This document shows positions 45,501 to 58,000 of a stretch of DNA of 64,000 bases, piece after piece (position 1 is the first letter of the stretch; each line of letters opens with the position of its first letter). The notes under the pieces were generated by a model. It saw only the letters and a list, made by a program, of their open reading frames with translations, ran no database searches and had not been told where the DNA came from. The stretch is taken from positions 28,169,659 through 28,233,658 of the forward strand of contig CM060909.1 in the NCBI GenBank assembly GCA_030737875.1, given 5' to 3'. A program made the translations under genes and the position numbers. This DNA comes from Allium sativum. Lineage: Eukaryota; Streptophyta; Magnoliopsida; Asparagales; Amaryllidaceae.

Positions 45501-46030
45501 AAATTAATTTCATCGAGAACGGACTCCGTTTGCACAGAGGCACTATTTTAATTTATTGATTCACCCTTAAATTTCACGCACAGGTAAAATAACCTCAATT
45601 GGCTCCAAACTGAAAACGTAGTAATAACTAGCTGCACGTATTCCAATAAAACTTGTTTCATCGAAAATGGAGATTGTCTGAAAAGAAAACATTTTAAGGC
45701 CATCGAACAATTTCCCGTATGCGAAGCTCGGGCTTCATCATAAGGTAAGTAACGCATTGATTTGAACGTTCTATTTCGTATGATTATTTAATTTTATTGT
45801 CAATTGTCGTTGAGCGTTTTATACTCGTACCGAGTTACATGAATTTCAAATCGTAAATTATGAAATACTGCGACATTTACGCATTTGAAATTTAATTATA
45901 TAAATTATACGTTTATACGTCGTTTAAAAAATTAATTATGTATTATATAACTCCGTTTAAAATTCTAATTCGATTTTTGAAATAATAAAATATATTAAAT
46001 ATCTAACTACCAAAAATACGGGATGCTACA
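39560..46030 (-). repeat. E3 5' LTR (6.5 kb) with SINE
   Basis: Partner of 32470-38685. The extra length is mainly the 232 bp of SINE plus its target duplication. Confidence 0.9.
41099..41312 (-). mobile_element. tRNA-derived SINE in the E3 5' LTR
   Basis: On the minus strand it starts CCCGACACTCCTAGCTCAGT, with a pol III A box (TAGCTCAGTTGGTTAGAGG) and a B box (AGGTTCGAGGGC). A unique body follows, ending in a short A-rich tail (T run at 41096-41102 on plus). The 17-bp target duplication TTGATAGTTGGTTATTT is perfect (41082-41098 and 41314-41330). The other LTR holds one copy of the target and no SINE. It is about 214 bp. Confidence 0.9.
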
Positions 46031-46400
46031 GCTTTGACAATTCTTAACCATGCTCAGCTTATATAAGCTTGTCTATACTCGGCTAATGGAGTCCGTTGTA
46101 TGTGGTAATGGGTATTTTCATAAGCGATATTTGAGTATTTTTCGTATTTCTGAAGAGAATTTGTGAAGTTTGGTGAGTGGAGAGTGCACACGACTTAGAG
46201 AAAGGGCGAGTATTATCCATACTCAGCTTATGAAGGTGGCAAGTATAATCCATACTCGGCTTACATAATGTTAACCATACTCGGCTTAAGGAGTAGTCCT
46301 CGATATAGTGGTAGACATTGACTGTGTCCTAAAGACGGTGGCTTAGTACTGACCATATTCAGGTGGAAGAGTGTTAGTCATGCTCGGTTCAAATTGTTCA
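46031..46400 (-). repeat. 33-34 bp minisatellite in E2, right part
   Basis: Further units of the array (GTATTATCCATACTCAGCTT and related) continue on the other side of E3, more degenerate than on the left. Confidence 0.7.
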
Positions 46401-46664
46401 AACATAATCCATGTTTGCAAAGGAAAGTTTGTTGCTGCTAAAGAGCTATTGCGAGGAAATGAAAATAAATTCTAAGTGGTGATAGCTGAATCCAGAGCAC
46501 GCCTAGAAGCTAAATCCTAACCCGTACGTGTGTACTTCAACATACCCATATTGTTGAAACTTACATTTTTTCTAAAAAAGGTCTGAATCCTATTAATTGA
46601 TGATGATGCCATAATTACTGGGCTCAAGGTCCTTTCCATTTTTAGGAGCTCGAGGACCGGGTTA

Positions 46665-48516
46665 AGGAGATTGGGTAGAAGAATGTGGCGGCAAGGTTCG
46701 TGTGGGCTTCTTGACGTACTCGGGAAGTTCTCCACGCCTGAACCTATTCTCGATGAGATCGTGTAGGTGCCTGCATTCACTGGTGCTATGACTTGGCTTG
46801 TTGTAGAACATGTAGTGCTTTCCAGAGTCGAGTTCTTTTTTGCGTCGGCTTTCTTCGATAAGGTTTTGAGAATGGCAGGGATCCCCGTATGTCAAAGTAG
46901 ATATCGAGCAGGGAGGAGTTGAGCTCGGTGTATTGATTGTACTTGTTCTCTCTCCGGAGTCGTTTGTTACAATCATTCTTTTCTAAGGCCTTTCTTTTTT
47001 CCTTTGTTATGGCCATTGGTGTTGGATGGACCCCCACATTTGGTGGCGAGCACCTTGAGGCACTCTATCTCAATGCTGGCGTCTTCGTGTCGGAGGAACT
47101 TTTCGGCCTCGACATAAAAATCTTCAATGTCCTTGAGAGGATCTATGGTTAAAGAAATCCTAAATTCTAATCGGTTCTGAACACCTGAAATGGCGACCAT
47201 AAGCACCATCGATGGCTCGAGTCGATCGACTAATGCAACGAGATCATTGAATCTTTCTAGAGAGGACCGTAGGTTTTCTCCGGGTCGTTACTTGATGGAG
47301 GTCAGGAACATGACACTCTTCGTTTGGAGATATGAACTCTGAACTGCTCGATGAAGTGGGTGACCAACATGTTCCAGCTACTGATCGACTCAGTTGTTAA
47401 TTACCGGAACCATATACCGGCTATGTTCGTAAGGAAGTAAGAGAAGCACTTGGCCATAACGTTGGTCAGTGCAGAGAGTAATTCCATATGGCGCATGTAT
47501 CACATGAGATGAATGGTCGGGTCGGTCCGACTGTTATAGTGTTCTATACCCGGAAACTTGAAGTCTGGAGGGTTCTGGGAGTTTCTGATCTCCCACGTAC
47601 ATGGGCTGCGGTGGATGTCATCCACATCCTGTTGAGAAGAAGTACCTCAGGTGAACTGTCTAATAATACTTGCAAGCTAACTTCCATCTCCGATGAGTCA
47701 TTGCCAAGAATCCAGCTCTGCATTGGTGAGAACCCCTAAGGTCCACCGAAAGCATGCTTGGAAGGGGAGCCGTTGGTTGGGCTCGACCTCCGAGAGTTGA
47801 GTGAAGGTAAGGGAGAGGATCCATCGCAACCTCAGGGCCTGGTTCAGCCACTGCTGGGATTTCTCGGTCGTTATTGGATTGAACCATACCCATTTATATT
47901 GGGAGTAATGGGCTCATACGAGTGGTACCCGTCTGGGATTCGGGATTGGCCCCTCTCTGGGCTATGTTAAAACGATTTACAGTAGTGTTTCCCTCCGTCA
48001 CACTGGGGACCAGTATGGTAGAGTGGTCTTGGTGGCCCGGAGGGTCACTGTCACCAGCTCTTCATTGAGGTAGTGACGACATAATATGGGTTTGTAGTAA
48101 GATGTTGGGTCGACCAGGGTGTGACAACATTCCTGGTTCTGGCCGACCCACCGGTTGGGCTTGTTCTGGAGCTAGTTGTCCAGGGATTGCGTTGTTTCCT
48201 GGACTGGTGGCAGGTTGGTCGATTGAAACTGGACTCGATTAGGGTCGACCTGAGATTCTATAGCTACCAAAGCTCCACTTGAGGTTGGAAGTGGTGCCCA
48301 TAGCTGTGACCGATCGAGAAGTGAAGTTGAGCCAGGAGGAAGCAAAGGTGTGGACCGATCTGGGGCTTGAATTTCCACAAACCGAAAATCAGTTGTTGCG
48401 CACACCTCGCCTGGTAGGGGAAATGATACTGGAATGTGAGGCCCCTTTTCCAACCGAGCAAGGAGGTCGTTCATCACCTCTTGATGATGTTTGAGAAGTT
48501 CACTCTGAGATGCCAT
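46665..48516 (-). pseudogene. E2 gag, broken gypsy type
   Basis: The minus ATG at 48516 begins MASQSELLKHHQEVMNDLLA, a 114-codon N-terminal piece. Past stops, pieces at about 47430-47200 read SWNMLVTHFIEQFRVHISKR, fitting the retrotransposon gag domain (PF03732 class). The last piece (46976-46665) includes DSGKHYMFYNKPSHSTSECR and HDLIENRFRRGELPEYVKK, the short cysteine/histidine block and helix that end gag in many plant gypsy elements. Stops and frameshifts are frequent. Gag would package element RNA. No protease or RT follows; the sequence runs into the minisatellite and E3. Confidence 0.75.
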
Positions 48517-48723
48517 CTAATTTCTGAACTCAGACAATAGTTTATTCACGTCGTCCCTAGTGAGGTATTGGGACGCATCTTCATGGGAGGAAGCCTCATG
48601 GCTTTCCTACGCTGCTGTTGTTCCTGCTGCATTAGTAGGTAATGGACGAGAAGCCGAAGCATCCTTCTTTTTCTTGTTTTTCATAATCGGCTTAGAAATT
48701 GTTGAAGGTGGTCGAAGGTTCGC

Positions 48724-48743
48724 CCCCCACCTGGCGCGTCAAA
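48724..48743 (-). other. E2 primer binding site-like sequence
   Basis: Minus TTTGACGCGCCAGGTGGGGG begins within 2 nt of the 5' LTR. The matching tRNA was not identified. Confidence 0.6.
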
Positions 48744-48744
48744 G

Positions 48745-49611
48745 TGTTGACGTCAAAAGTTGGTCACTAGTGACAGTTAACCCCCAATCGTGCGTAGAAC
48801 ACATGAATAACAATTACAGAGTATGGAAAAATAAATAAAAATGGGGAACATGCACAGACTTTTTATAGTGGCTTGGCAAAATCGGTGCCTACGTCCACTT
48901 TATACATATATTGATTTGCTTTTGATTACAAGTACAATCTATTTGATTTTCGGAAGAAATTAGGAGATGAGAAATATGAATGCAAACTCCTTGTGTTTGA
49001 GTGGAATGAGAATTGGCTATTTTTGGAGTTAGCCTTGAGTTTATTTCAGAAAATCCGGAATACCAGAATTTTCTCTCTCTCCCTTTTTTCTCTTTGGGGA
49101 AAGAGGTATTTATAGAAAGAGAAGTGGGATGAGCTAGGTGCCGCATGGCTTGCCTCTTTTGTCGAGCTAGGACACGTAGACCTCGACCCATTGGAATAGT
49201 TGTGGCAGTAGGATCCAGTTTACTGCTGAGTAATAATTATCTCGGAAATTGTGGCTTATGTGGCACTTGAGCTGTGGTATATCAAAAGTAGAGCTTTGGC
49301 TGGGAGTGTTTGGCCGCCTCTAATGCCTTGAGAACCGGGCTAAGTCTCATCTGGATATTTCCACGTAGATCTAGGGATATCTGATCGATCCAAACTTTAA
49401 GGGAATGATCGACTCGGTCGATATAGGAGAACGATTATGTCGGGATATGAAATGCCGCTGCTTGAAGAAGACTGGCTTGGGCCAAATCTCGCTTGGGCTT
49501 TCTGAAGTAGAGGTCATCCGTTAGGATCGGTTGGTGCTGATTCATGAGCCTTTTGACATTGGGCTTTGATCCGTTAAACCGTGACAGCTTTTGATAAAAA
49601 GTTGGTCAACA
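48745..49611 (-). repeat. E2 5' LTR
   Basis: Partner of 31171-32041. Minus TATA box at 49115-49106. Confidence 0.9.
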
Positions 49612-52600
49612 ATATATATATAAAATTATCTTGATTGGTGATTTAGTATATCAATTACAATGGAATTACCATCAACTAAACAAGAGGAAAAAAATAACAA
49701 AAACTTGCTAATTTTCCTTGATTCACTTCCCTTTTCTAAAATTTTTTCCTTTTTACATTTCTTTGTAAGAAAAATTCTTTCCTTAAACAAAAAAAGAGAG
49801 AAAAGTTCCTTTGCAGGTCTCTCCTTCTCGTGCTTGCTGCAAACTCTACTGTTTTCACAAACTCATCGTCCACTGCAACAAGCATCAATCCTCCTCAACC
49901 TAACTACATACGACCATCACGAGTAGAAAATCATTGATCAACAGCACATCCCCATCAAACTATTACCACTGCCCCATCCTCCCCAAATTTCAATCCACCC
50001 TATCATAATCTATACTGTCTAATAACATCTGCCGTTGCCAGTTCAAACTTCATGAACTCCTACCACTTTCCTACTCCATCGAACTGTGCCAAACCCACAA
50101 ACCCATATCAAAATCACACACAAAATCCATTCATCCCACTACTAGTTCATCAACAGCATCAACCGTTGCTACATAAATTGGAACCCTCAACCACGAACCA
50201 TTTACAGTGCAAGCACCAAACTGATTTGGAACCTATACAATCGAAACCCAATTCGAGAATGACAACACGATTCGAGCCTTAATCAAATTAGCACCATAGA
50301 AAACGAACTACTTTCTGATCCTTATAATGGCGATCACTAATCCAAATCCTATTGATTCCTAATTTGCCTCAAATTCGAGAAAGTTAAAAAAAAAAGATTT
50401 TTGACTGCGAATTTGGTTTCAAAAGAGATTTATGGGGCGGGTTGTATATTGAGTGCATAGGTTTTAATTTTACTGGGCTATGTTTTTTTTTTATAAGTAG
50501 GGAAAGAAATTCGTTAATATTTGGGGAAGGGGTGCATTGAGTTTTAAGTTAGAGTTGTGTTTTTTTTGAGTTGCATGAGGGAGTGGCTTGAGTTGTGTCT
50601 AGTTAGTTTTATTAAGCCTAGTTTTTTTGTTTTTGTTAAGCTTAGTTCTTTTGATTATTTTAGCTTAGTTTTTGTTGAGTTTAGTTTTTTTAGTTTAGTC
50701 TCTGTTTTAATTCCTGTTTAGTTTTGTTTCTTGTTTTATTTGTTTTCATTCGAAAAATAAAAAGAACTAGTTTGGCTTATTTTATTTTCCAATTTTTTTT
50801 TTTTTGAGTTATGCGTTTGCCTGGGTTTTTTTTTTTGGGTTGTTGTTCTTCTGGTATTTTCTAAAATAGGACAAGTCGACATGATAGAAACATTTGTAGG
50901 TGACATGTCAGATTCATTTCTTCAGAAAGCTTCCCTTACTTCAATAGACATGTCTACTATATCTTTTGAAGAACATTTTGAAAATGAGCTTAGATTTTTT
51001 AATGACAAGAATAAATCTAGGGAACATCTGAAGATAATCTTAATTCCATATTATCAATTGGGTTAAACACTCAAGTTTATGGGATTATGATAATTTTCAA
51101 ATGAATGGTATAAATTATTAGCACAACAAAATTTTCAAAGGAAGGATTTAGATTTCAAAATCCATTGACATGCCTATTGTACCTAACAAATCAGATAAGA
51201 AATTATCGTGCATCATTTTCGATAGAGGCAAGTGAGGAGGGGAAGGAAACATGATTTTCTCAAAACATTCATCATCATCATCATCATCATAGATTTTATT
51301 TTTCATATGATTTGCATTTACATATAGTTATCAAACTGCATTTCATTTTACAAATCATTTTGCATCCCATTCACCTTTAGGTACTATTTTTCAAATTTAG
51401 GAAACGTGCTTACCCTGTTTTGACCAAGTGTTGGGGGGAGTCTGCATTGCATTCTTTTTTATTTTTATCTATTTTTTTTCATTTTCATGCATTTAGATAG
51501 GACCATCATGCATTTTAGGTTTTAGTAACATGCCTTTTTTTTGAAACATGACTCATTTTAGATTGGTACAACGAAGTAAGTTAACAATTTTTAGTGAGTT
51601 GACAGTAAGAAAAATTCTCAACTAAGATCGAATAAGAAATGTAATGAAAAGTTGAATTATGAGCGATAATAGTGTAACCAATATATAGGGAGATTCTTAG
51701 GTGATGACCATAAAGTCTATTCTAAATTGTAGTCTTTGTTTAACGAGTGGAGGACTTAAAGTACATGTGTTGGCTTTTTGAATCTTTAAAATCTAAGTTG
51801 TGTTAAGCTAAATTTGCATAACTCTCTCTTCTTCTTATGTTCAATAATAATAGTAATTCAAAGGTATCCAACATTGCTAGTAAATCTAGCGTAGGTGTGC
51901 AAACCTTCAAAGCTCTTTCCCAACTCTCACGTAAGCCCACGAGACAGTGCATGGGTGATATACCTTGGTCTCATTTTATGAGTTGGACACCTAAGGATTA
52001 TCGACATCTTGTTGACATAGTCAGCGTCGGTTTGCACAATCCGCCAAGCTTTGTCCCAACTCTCACGTAAGTCGCGAGGCCGTGCATGAGTGGTATATCT
52101 TGGTCTTTTCAGTAATGTGCGTGTAATTAGTTATAAAAAATTATAAAGAGAGAGAAAAGCAGGTGATGCCTAAGCACCTTTGGCCTTATTGATTTGACAG
52201 TCATACACATGGAAATAATAATACCACTTTGTAAATTGTGACAAGCAAATCAAGAATTTATTTCGTGGCTTCACTATGATATCAACCGAACCAACTGGCC
52301 AAACTAGAATTCAACATATGAAAATTTGAATTAAGTTGAAAGTTTGTGACGAGTTGAGAAAACCAAAATTTTCTAGTGATTGACTTTAAATTATATACTG
52401 CTATGTTAAAACTTTTCTGAAACAAGTTGTGTTTTCATTTGTATTTTCATTTGTATATGTTTGTTTCATTTATGTAGTTGCATTAGAACCATAGCATGCT
52501 GCATTCGAATTTTGTGTGTAGTATCCGCTGAAAACCCTCATCAGACACCACTCGTCCTACTAGGGACACCTAGATTTTTAACAGCTTGTTGCATACGTTC

Positions 52601-52696
52601 TATGCAATTGTGTTTCCTATGAAAGGGTGACCTACCTAGTTTAGTTTTTATTTTTGTTTTACTTGAGGATGAGCAAAAGATAAGCGTAGGGGTATT
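49612..52696 (+). other. E1 interior, right part: no recognised gene
   Basis: Short frames at 49660-49926, 50052-50282 (Pro/Gln/His-rich) and 50881-51063 (MIETFVGDMSDSFLQKAS, acidic) lack recognised domains. A (CAT)n run lies at 51269-51290. A purine tract GTGTTGGGGGGAG (51430-51442) resembles the internal PPT seen in some Tat/Athila elements. An imperfect direct duplication (51893-51975 and 52025-52112) shares TCCCAACTCTCACGTAAG and GTGCATG. Confidence 0.6.
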
Positions 52697-53951
52697 TGAT
52701 TAATGTGTAAAAGTGTTTATTTTTATGCTCATATCTTATCTTATTGTAAATTAATAAATATTACTTTTGGTATTTTTTGTGTGTTTTCATATATTATTCA
52801 ATAAATGTCTCCTTCATCTCAATCAAAGACCAATTACATAGAAAAATGATGTTTTTCAGAATTAACAAGTTTTCAATCATAAAAGATGTTGTAGCTTACT
52901 GGCGGTAATTTGGACACAATATCCTGAGTTCGATCCTTGTCAAGTGCTATTTTTTGCTGAAGAAAGAACATGGATATGTACACACTTCCTCCTTTGCTCT
53001 GAAGAATATATGAACTAGTGGTATATTATATATATATATATATATATATTCATATGTATGTATGTATGCATGTATGTATGCATGTATGTATATAATATAT
53101 ACACTTAGTAAAGATTTGAAGAATTTTGCAAATTTCTCTTAAAGAAATCAAATAAAATCATTTATATTTAAAATGCCATGCTGAAGAAAAGGAAATCTTC
53201 GATTATAAATCTTCAATCAAGCATTATTACCAAACAGAAACCTTTAATTTTAATCTTCAATCAAGCATCACGAAGATAATATTCCTTTATTACTGGAAAT
53301 AAGATATTTTTATAGATTTTTTTCTTGGCTCAATATTCATGTAGAGAGGAGACTTTAGCTATTACAAATACACATGTACCCATTGTAAAGATCTTTTATT
53401 CTTTTCTCTTCCTCTAGTTAATAAAGCTTTTCTTTTCTTCTTTATTTTGTTTTTGCATTTTCATGGCAATTTGTGTTGTTTGGACAATTATATTTGCTAG
53501 AACACAAATTGCTATTGTAATTGTTTTTCTTATTAGTGATTGATCGTCTGATTAGATTCAACAATATTCCTAATTTTTGTTTTACTTTTGTTTGTTTTTT
53601 CTGTTTTGCAATTTCAATTCCTGTATTTTATTTTTCTTTTCTTTGTTAGTTATTGAATTTAATACAGATCCGATTAGATTTGAATTTATAGTGAATTCAA
53701 TAATAGTTTTACTTGCTATTAGTTTGTTTTTATTGATAATTGTAAATTTAGTTGTCGCTTCAATTAGATTTGTTCCGAACTAAATTACAATTACAATTAC
53801 AATTTTTTTTCTTTTTCAAATCATATCCCCAAGATTTATCCAACTCGCCTACAAAATTATATAAATAGTATAATTTAATCTTCCTCCCCGTGCGCTTGCA
53901 GTAATTATTACATAATTTGCGCTTTTCTAATCCATAGAAAAGTGTCAAACA
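52697..53951 (+). repeat. E1 3' LTR
   Basis: TGATTAATGTGTAAAAGTG...GTGTCAAACA. It holds a (TATG/CATG)n tract at 53030-53100 not expanded in the 5' LTR. Confidence 0.88.
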
Positions 53952-53956
53952 GTCCT

Positions 53957-54990
53957 CCTTGGGATCGGGTATTAAATAATTGATACGGAGGTATCATAGG
54001 TCTGACTATCTTGTGGGAAGTAGTATTAAGTTTCTAGGGGATTATCTAATAAGGCCAACTAGACAGTAACATGGAGGTCGATATCGTTTACCTATCCTGT
54101 ATGTAATAAGTGACTACTTACTGTCTCTCGTCTTATGTAGGGCATGAATATATGCATGGATGACGGAAGCCTTAAATTAATAGGACTTGTAACTAGTGTC
54201 CTCTAATTTATATTAGTGTAGAATAAACCACCGAATAAGTTATTAAGAGATCAATATACCTACCTTAGGTCTTAAGTGACCGAAAGGATCCACCATTATC
54301 TTATATTGATAGTGGGGTCTTAAGTGATCGAAAGAATCCGCCCTTATTTTATACGGGTAGTGAGGTCTTAAGTGGCTATATAGAAAAATTAACCTCCTTA
54401 TGGGATATCGAGTAGTTGGGATCCCACCGCTTAGTCTTTGATAATCGGTTAAATGGTGGTTTAAAGGCTTCATACTTATGCATAAACTTCCTATCTCAGT
54501 ATTGCGATATCATTATCCACATTGTATGGAATGTACCTCGAGTATGGTAGTTAGTCGTCGTGCGTAAATCTTTACAAGGTTAGGTTAGAATTACTAACCT
54601 TGTTAGACATGTGTTTTGGTTCCGACCAAATGGGATACGTTTGTACGTTGTAGACAGAGTTATACATTTTCTACTCATCAGGACTTGTTGTTCTGACCTC
54701 CTCCTCATAACAACTCTCAAGTTTAGGTCGAGGAGGATAGGTCTTAGCAGATATTCAGTTTGGCTTTCGGGTTTTGTTCTCTCATACTCGTATTGATGCA
54801 TCGATATGCTCAAGGTAGTTGTCTTGGTCGGTATTAGTTTTTCTATTTCCTCTGTGAGTTAATTTTATTTTACTCTGATTATGCTCGTGCTCATTATTTG
54901 TAGGTGCTAGATATATATTCTCCACACTTGGATGGGTTTGAGTTTCGATTTTTGTCAAAAGTCGGGCTTGGAAAAGTGTGGGGTGTTACA
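53957..54990 (+). repeat. E0 5' LTR, right portion
   Basis: Collinear with 61765-62832 of the 3' LTR, resuming exactly where E1 interrupted it. Contains two units of a 47-bp repeat (54268-54362). Ends GGGGTGTTACA. Confidence 0.88.
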
Positions 54991-55010
54991 TTTGGTATTA
55001 GAGCTTAGGT
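54991..55010 (+). other. E0 primer binding site
   Basis: TTTGGTATTAGAGCTTAGGT immediately follows the LTR; matches the tRNA-Met type TGGTATCAGAGC with one change. Confidence 0.85.
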
Positions 55011-58000
55011 TAGACGATCAGAGGAATTGATAAATTAGGATTAGCGACAGAATATATTTGAATTTATTTTCTATTTTCTTTTGTCTTTCTTACTCGACTT
55101 TAAATTATTTCGATGATGAGGTATCCGTGGGCCTATTTAGTTAAGATAGGTTTTGAACAACTAGGAGTTAAAAGTATTTTGAGTTCGAGTATTCGACCAA
55201 CAACGATTTACCCCATGGTGCCTTTGGCGATTTTGTTTTAAAGAGCATGAGGATGACTTATTGTGAATCTCGTTGATTTGAGTTTTGTGAATAGACGAAA
55301 AGCTAGCTACAACTGAGATAGTCATTATTTCTTGTTTTTGGTTTCGTTTGGGAGTTCCAGTCGATCACCTTTTCTTGGTCTTAAATGGGAAGTTCACGTT
55401 AATGTGTCATCATATTCTAGAAATATAATTATGAAGTATACTTGTTGAATATTTCAGCATATGAATCAGGATAATCTCTTGATAGAACTATTCATTTGAA
55501 TCCTTAGTACTAAGTTCAGACAGATTTCAATTTTTGAAATTAAAGAGGGTTTTCAAAAAATTTAAATTATGGCTTTCGAGAAATTGTTTTATGAATAAAT
55601 ATTTGAGTAAAACAAAATATAATCTTAGGAATTTTAAATCTAACCATATTTCGAATCGTTGCATTTTGTGTAATGTTAGTAAATAATCCATCTTGATAAA
55701 AAGAAGGAATTGGAAATGACAGGGAATAAGCCTCAAAATTCAGAAACAGTAATTACTCGTTCCTTGTTATTTCTAATATTCCTCTTTTCAAATATTTTGG
55801 ATGATTTATAGAAATTTTAACAATTAACCTTTTTAGAGATTTAAAATCTTGACAATCCAAAACATGGAAAGGTTGTTCTACTCAGTAGATGAAACTGGAA
55901 TATAAAATTATATATATATATATATTGTGAGAACCTCGGTTAAAATAATAAAACTTTAATTTCAAAAATTTCTCATGGAAGAGACCGAGGAAATTCATCT
56001 TGGGGTATTTTATTTTGTACATCGTTCGGTTTGTTTGCCAGTTAGGTAAGTGGAAAATCCATTTTATTTATTTCGGATTTCTAGCTAAGTTTTCTTTTCG
56101 AAAAATTCACTATTGTGTGGTCGTAGCCTCTTGTTGGGACTACTTTGAATCTTTGGTGACGGTTTGAAGTTTGACTATGATCTACGATACTATCAAGATA
56201 CAGACAAGTATTTTTGGATTCACGTCAAATCTTAAGAGATGGCATAGGTTAATATTTTAATCAAACCCCTATAGGGTTAAGATTCAACCTTTGTCCAAAT
56301 CCCATTTAATAGTTAACCATTTACAGTATATCCAGAGTGGCCAACTGGTTAATGAGTTTTGCTACAACTTGAACCTAGTACTCAACCATATCCCTCCGTT
56401 AACTTCTTGCTTGCATCCTTCCTTTCTCATCTAGCTAAACCATATTCTTCTTCTATTTCTTTGTTGTCTCATCGTCTCCTTTTTTTCGCACTAGTTTGCG
56501 CATTAGATCTCGCCCCACTATGATTTCAAGATCTAGCCTCAATTTCTTAGCCCGTAATACCTACTTGCACTATCCGATCTTTCTCATGCCATTTAAGTCT
56601 TATTATTAGGGAGAGCTACCATTTGGTTGGATCAGCTTAAGCATAAGCTTTCATCGCTTTAGTTTAAGAGAACTAGTCATAGCAATTGGACCTGCACCGA
56701 TCCTTTGCTTCGAAATTTTTGTGTAGGGTCGTTGTTTGTGCTTTATCTGCCTTTTGCATATCTTGTTAGAATATATTTTTGACGAAGGAAATCATCATTT
56801 CGGAGGTGGAGGTTAAGCGGTCTTTGGATAGTCTTTCATAGGAAGACCCCGATGAGGTTTTAGAGGCATCCGTGTTGCATGCAGACTTGAATGGTCTTTG
56901 GTTTAACTGGCTTTGGAGATTTTGCAGTGGATCTCTTCTTCCTAAATGTCGGTTTTTGAGTTCGAAGATCTATGTTCAGACTACCCATACAAATGTGTGA
57001 TTCATTTAGCACATTAATCCAAAGATGGGAAGTTATGACTAGATTTGTCTTATGATTCGGGAATCAATCTTTTATTTGATCAATGGCGTAACCATCATTT
57101 AGTACACATCATATTTGATTCGGCTTGTTGTCCTTGTGTGTTGTTTCACAGAGTTGTTTTCTGTATTTTCACCTATGCATTTTGTCTTTAGGCATTGTTA
57201 GGTGAATCTCTGTGAATGACAGTCTTGTAGTGGGTTTCTTTTGTCATCGTAAAATTATCTCTTAGAAGAGATGGCGATTTGGGGACCTCCAACAACACCA
57301 GCAATGTCTGCAATACGAGATTGAGAATTTTGCTACCATATATGACTTGTCGAAGGTCATGGAAATGGGTTGAGCTCATGTTGTAGAGAAAGACATCTCA
57401 TTGTTTAGAGGCAATGTTTTGGAGTTTTGGTGTTGTTTTTGTCTTTATTCCTTTTCTCCTTTCTACAATTTTCTCTTAGCTTTGTGGTAGTTCGTGCTTG
57501 AAACTGCTAGTGTTGTTGTTCTTGTAAATCACACGATGATGTAATGGGATTTCTCATGTGTTTTTCTTTCACGCTTCGTTGTATTTGAATTGGAAAAAAA
57601 ATCTCATTTTCTTGTTTAACTAACAGTAGTCTTAGAGCTGAAAAGTAAAAAAATTCGTAGTAGATAAATTTTAGCAAAGGACAGGTTTTACGTTGTTTCA
57701 TCACAGGCATGATAATTACTTGTCGTCTGTTCCTTTTTGAGCTAAAATTTATTTTTGGGTTTTGTGTGTGGTTTCGGTTTTCCCGTTTTTCCATGTGATC
57801 GATATCCCTCCACGCCAACATGTCACTTGAATCATTTAAGTTTCTACAAAATATAGTTTTGAAACTTTTTGCAATTGCTGATTGAAGAAAACGAATCCTT
57901 TTAAATTTTATATTACTATGATTTACTTTCTTTTAATCTGATTTATGTAAAAACATAGATTTGGGTATGGTAGTTTACGTATGTTTAAACATTTGTTTTG

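Larger units (their letters stand above)
32470..46030 (-). mobile_element. E3: gypsy element with giant LTRs and a tiny interior, nested in E2
   Basis: LTRs 32470-38685 (6,216 bp) and 39560-46030 (6,471 bp) begin TGTGATGACTTG and TGTGACGACCCG and end CGTTACA and TGCTACA. The TSD GCTTT is perfect (32465-32469 and 46031-46035). Minus orientation: a PPT (TAAGGGGGAAGGAA, 38699-38686) abuts the left LTR, preceded by TTTCGGGGACGAAATTCTTT, the usual 3' end of Tekay/Del elements. A PBS (TTTTGTATCAGAGCTATTGG, minus, 39559-39540) abuts the right LTR. Only 874 bp lie between the LTRs and nothing in it looks coding. Confidence 0.9.
31171..49611 (-). mobile_element. E2: gypsy retrotransposon, minus strand, nested in E1
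   Basis: LTRs 31171-32041 and 48745-49611 have termini TGTTGAC...GTCAACA. The TSD ATATA is perfect (31166-31170 and 49612-49616). Orientation is minus: a PPT (CTAAGGGGGAAAG on the minus strand, 32054-32042) abuts the left LTR, and a PBS-like TTTGACGCGCCAGGTGGGGG (minus, 48743-48724) abuts the right LTR. A decayed gag lies next to the right LTR. The remaining interior (about 3.1 kb) has no pol. Confidence 0.9.
29855..53951 (+). mobile_element. E1: Tat/Athila-type LTR element nested in E0's 5' LTR
   Basis: LTRs 29855-31068 and 52697-53951. The PBS region TTTTTGGTGCCGTTGCCGGGGA (31071-31092) is the hallmark of plant Tat/Athila gypsy elements, and a purine-rich AGCGTAGGGG precedes the 3' LTR. 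TSDs are GTCTA (29850-29854) and GTCCT (53952-53956), 4 of 5 identical. Without nested DNA its interior is only about 3.2 kb (31069-31170 plus 49612-52696) and has no recognisable gag or pol, so it is non-autonomous. Confidence 0.85.

Noticed and set aside
51269..51290. (CAT)n run considered as part of a coding His tract
   Set aside because: No open frame around it; simple repeat.
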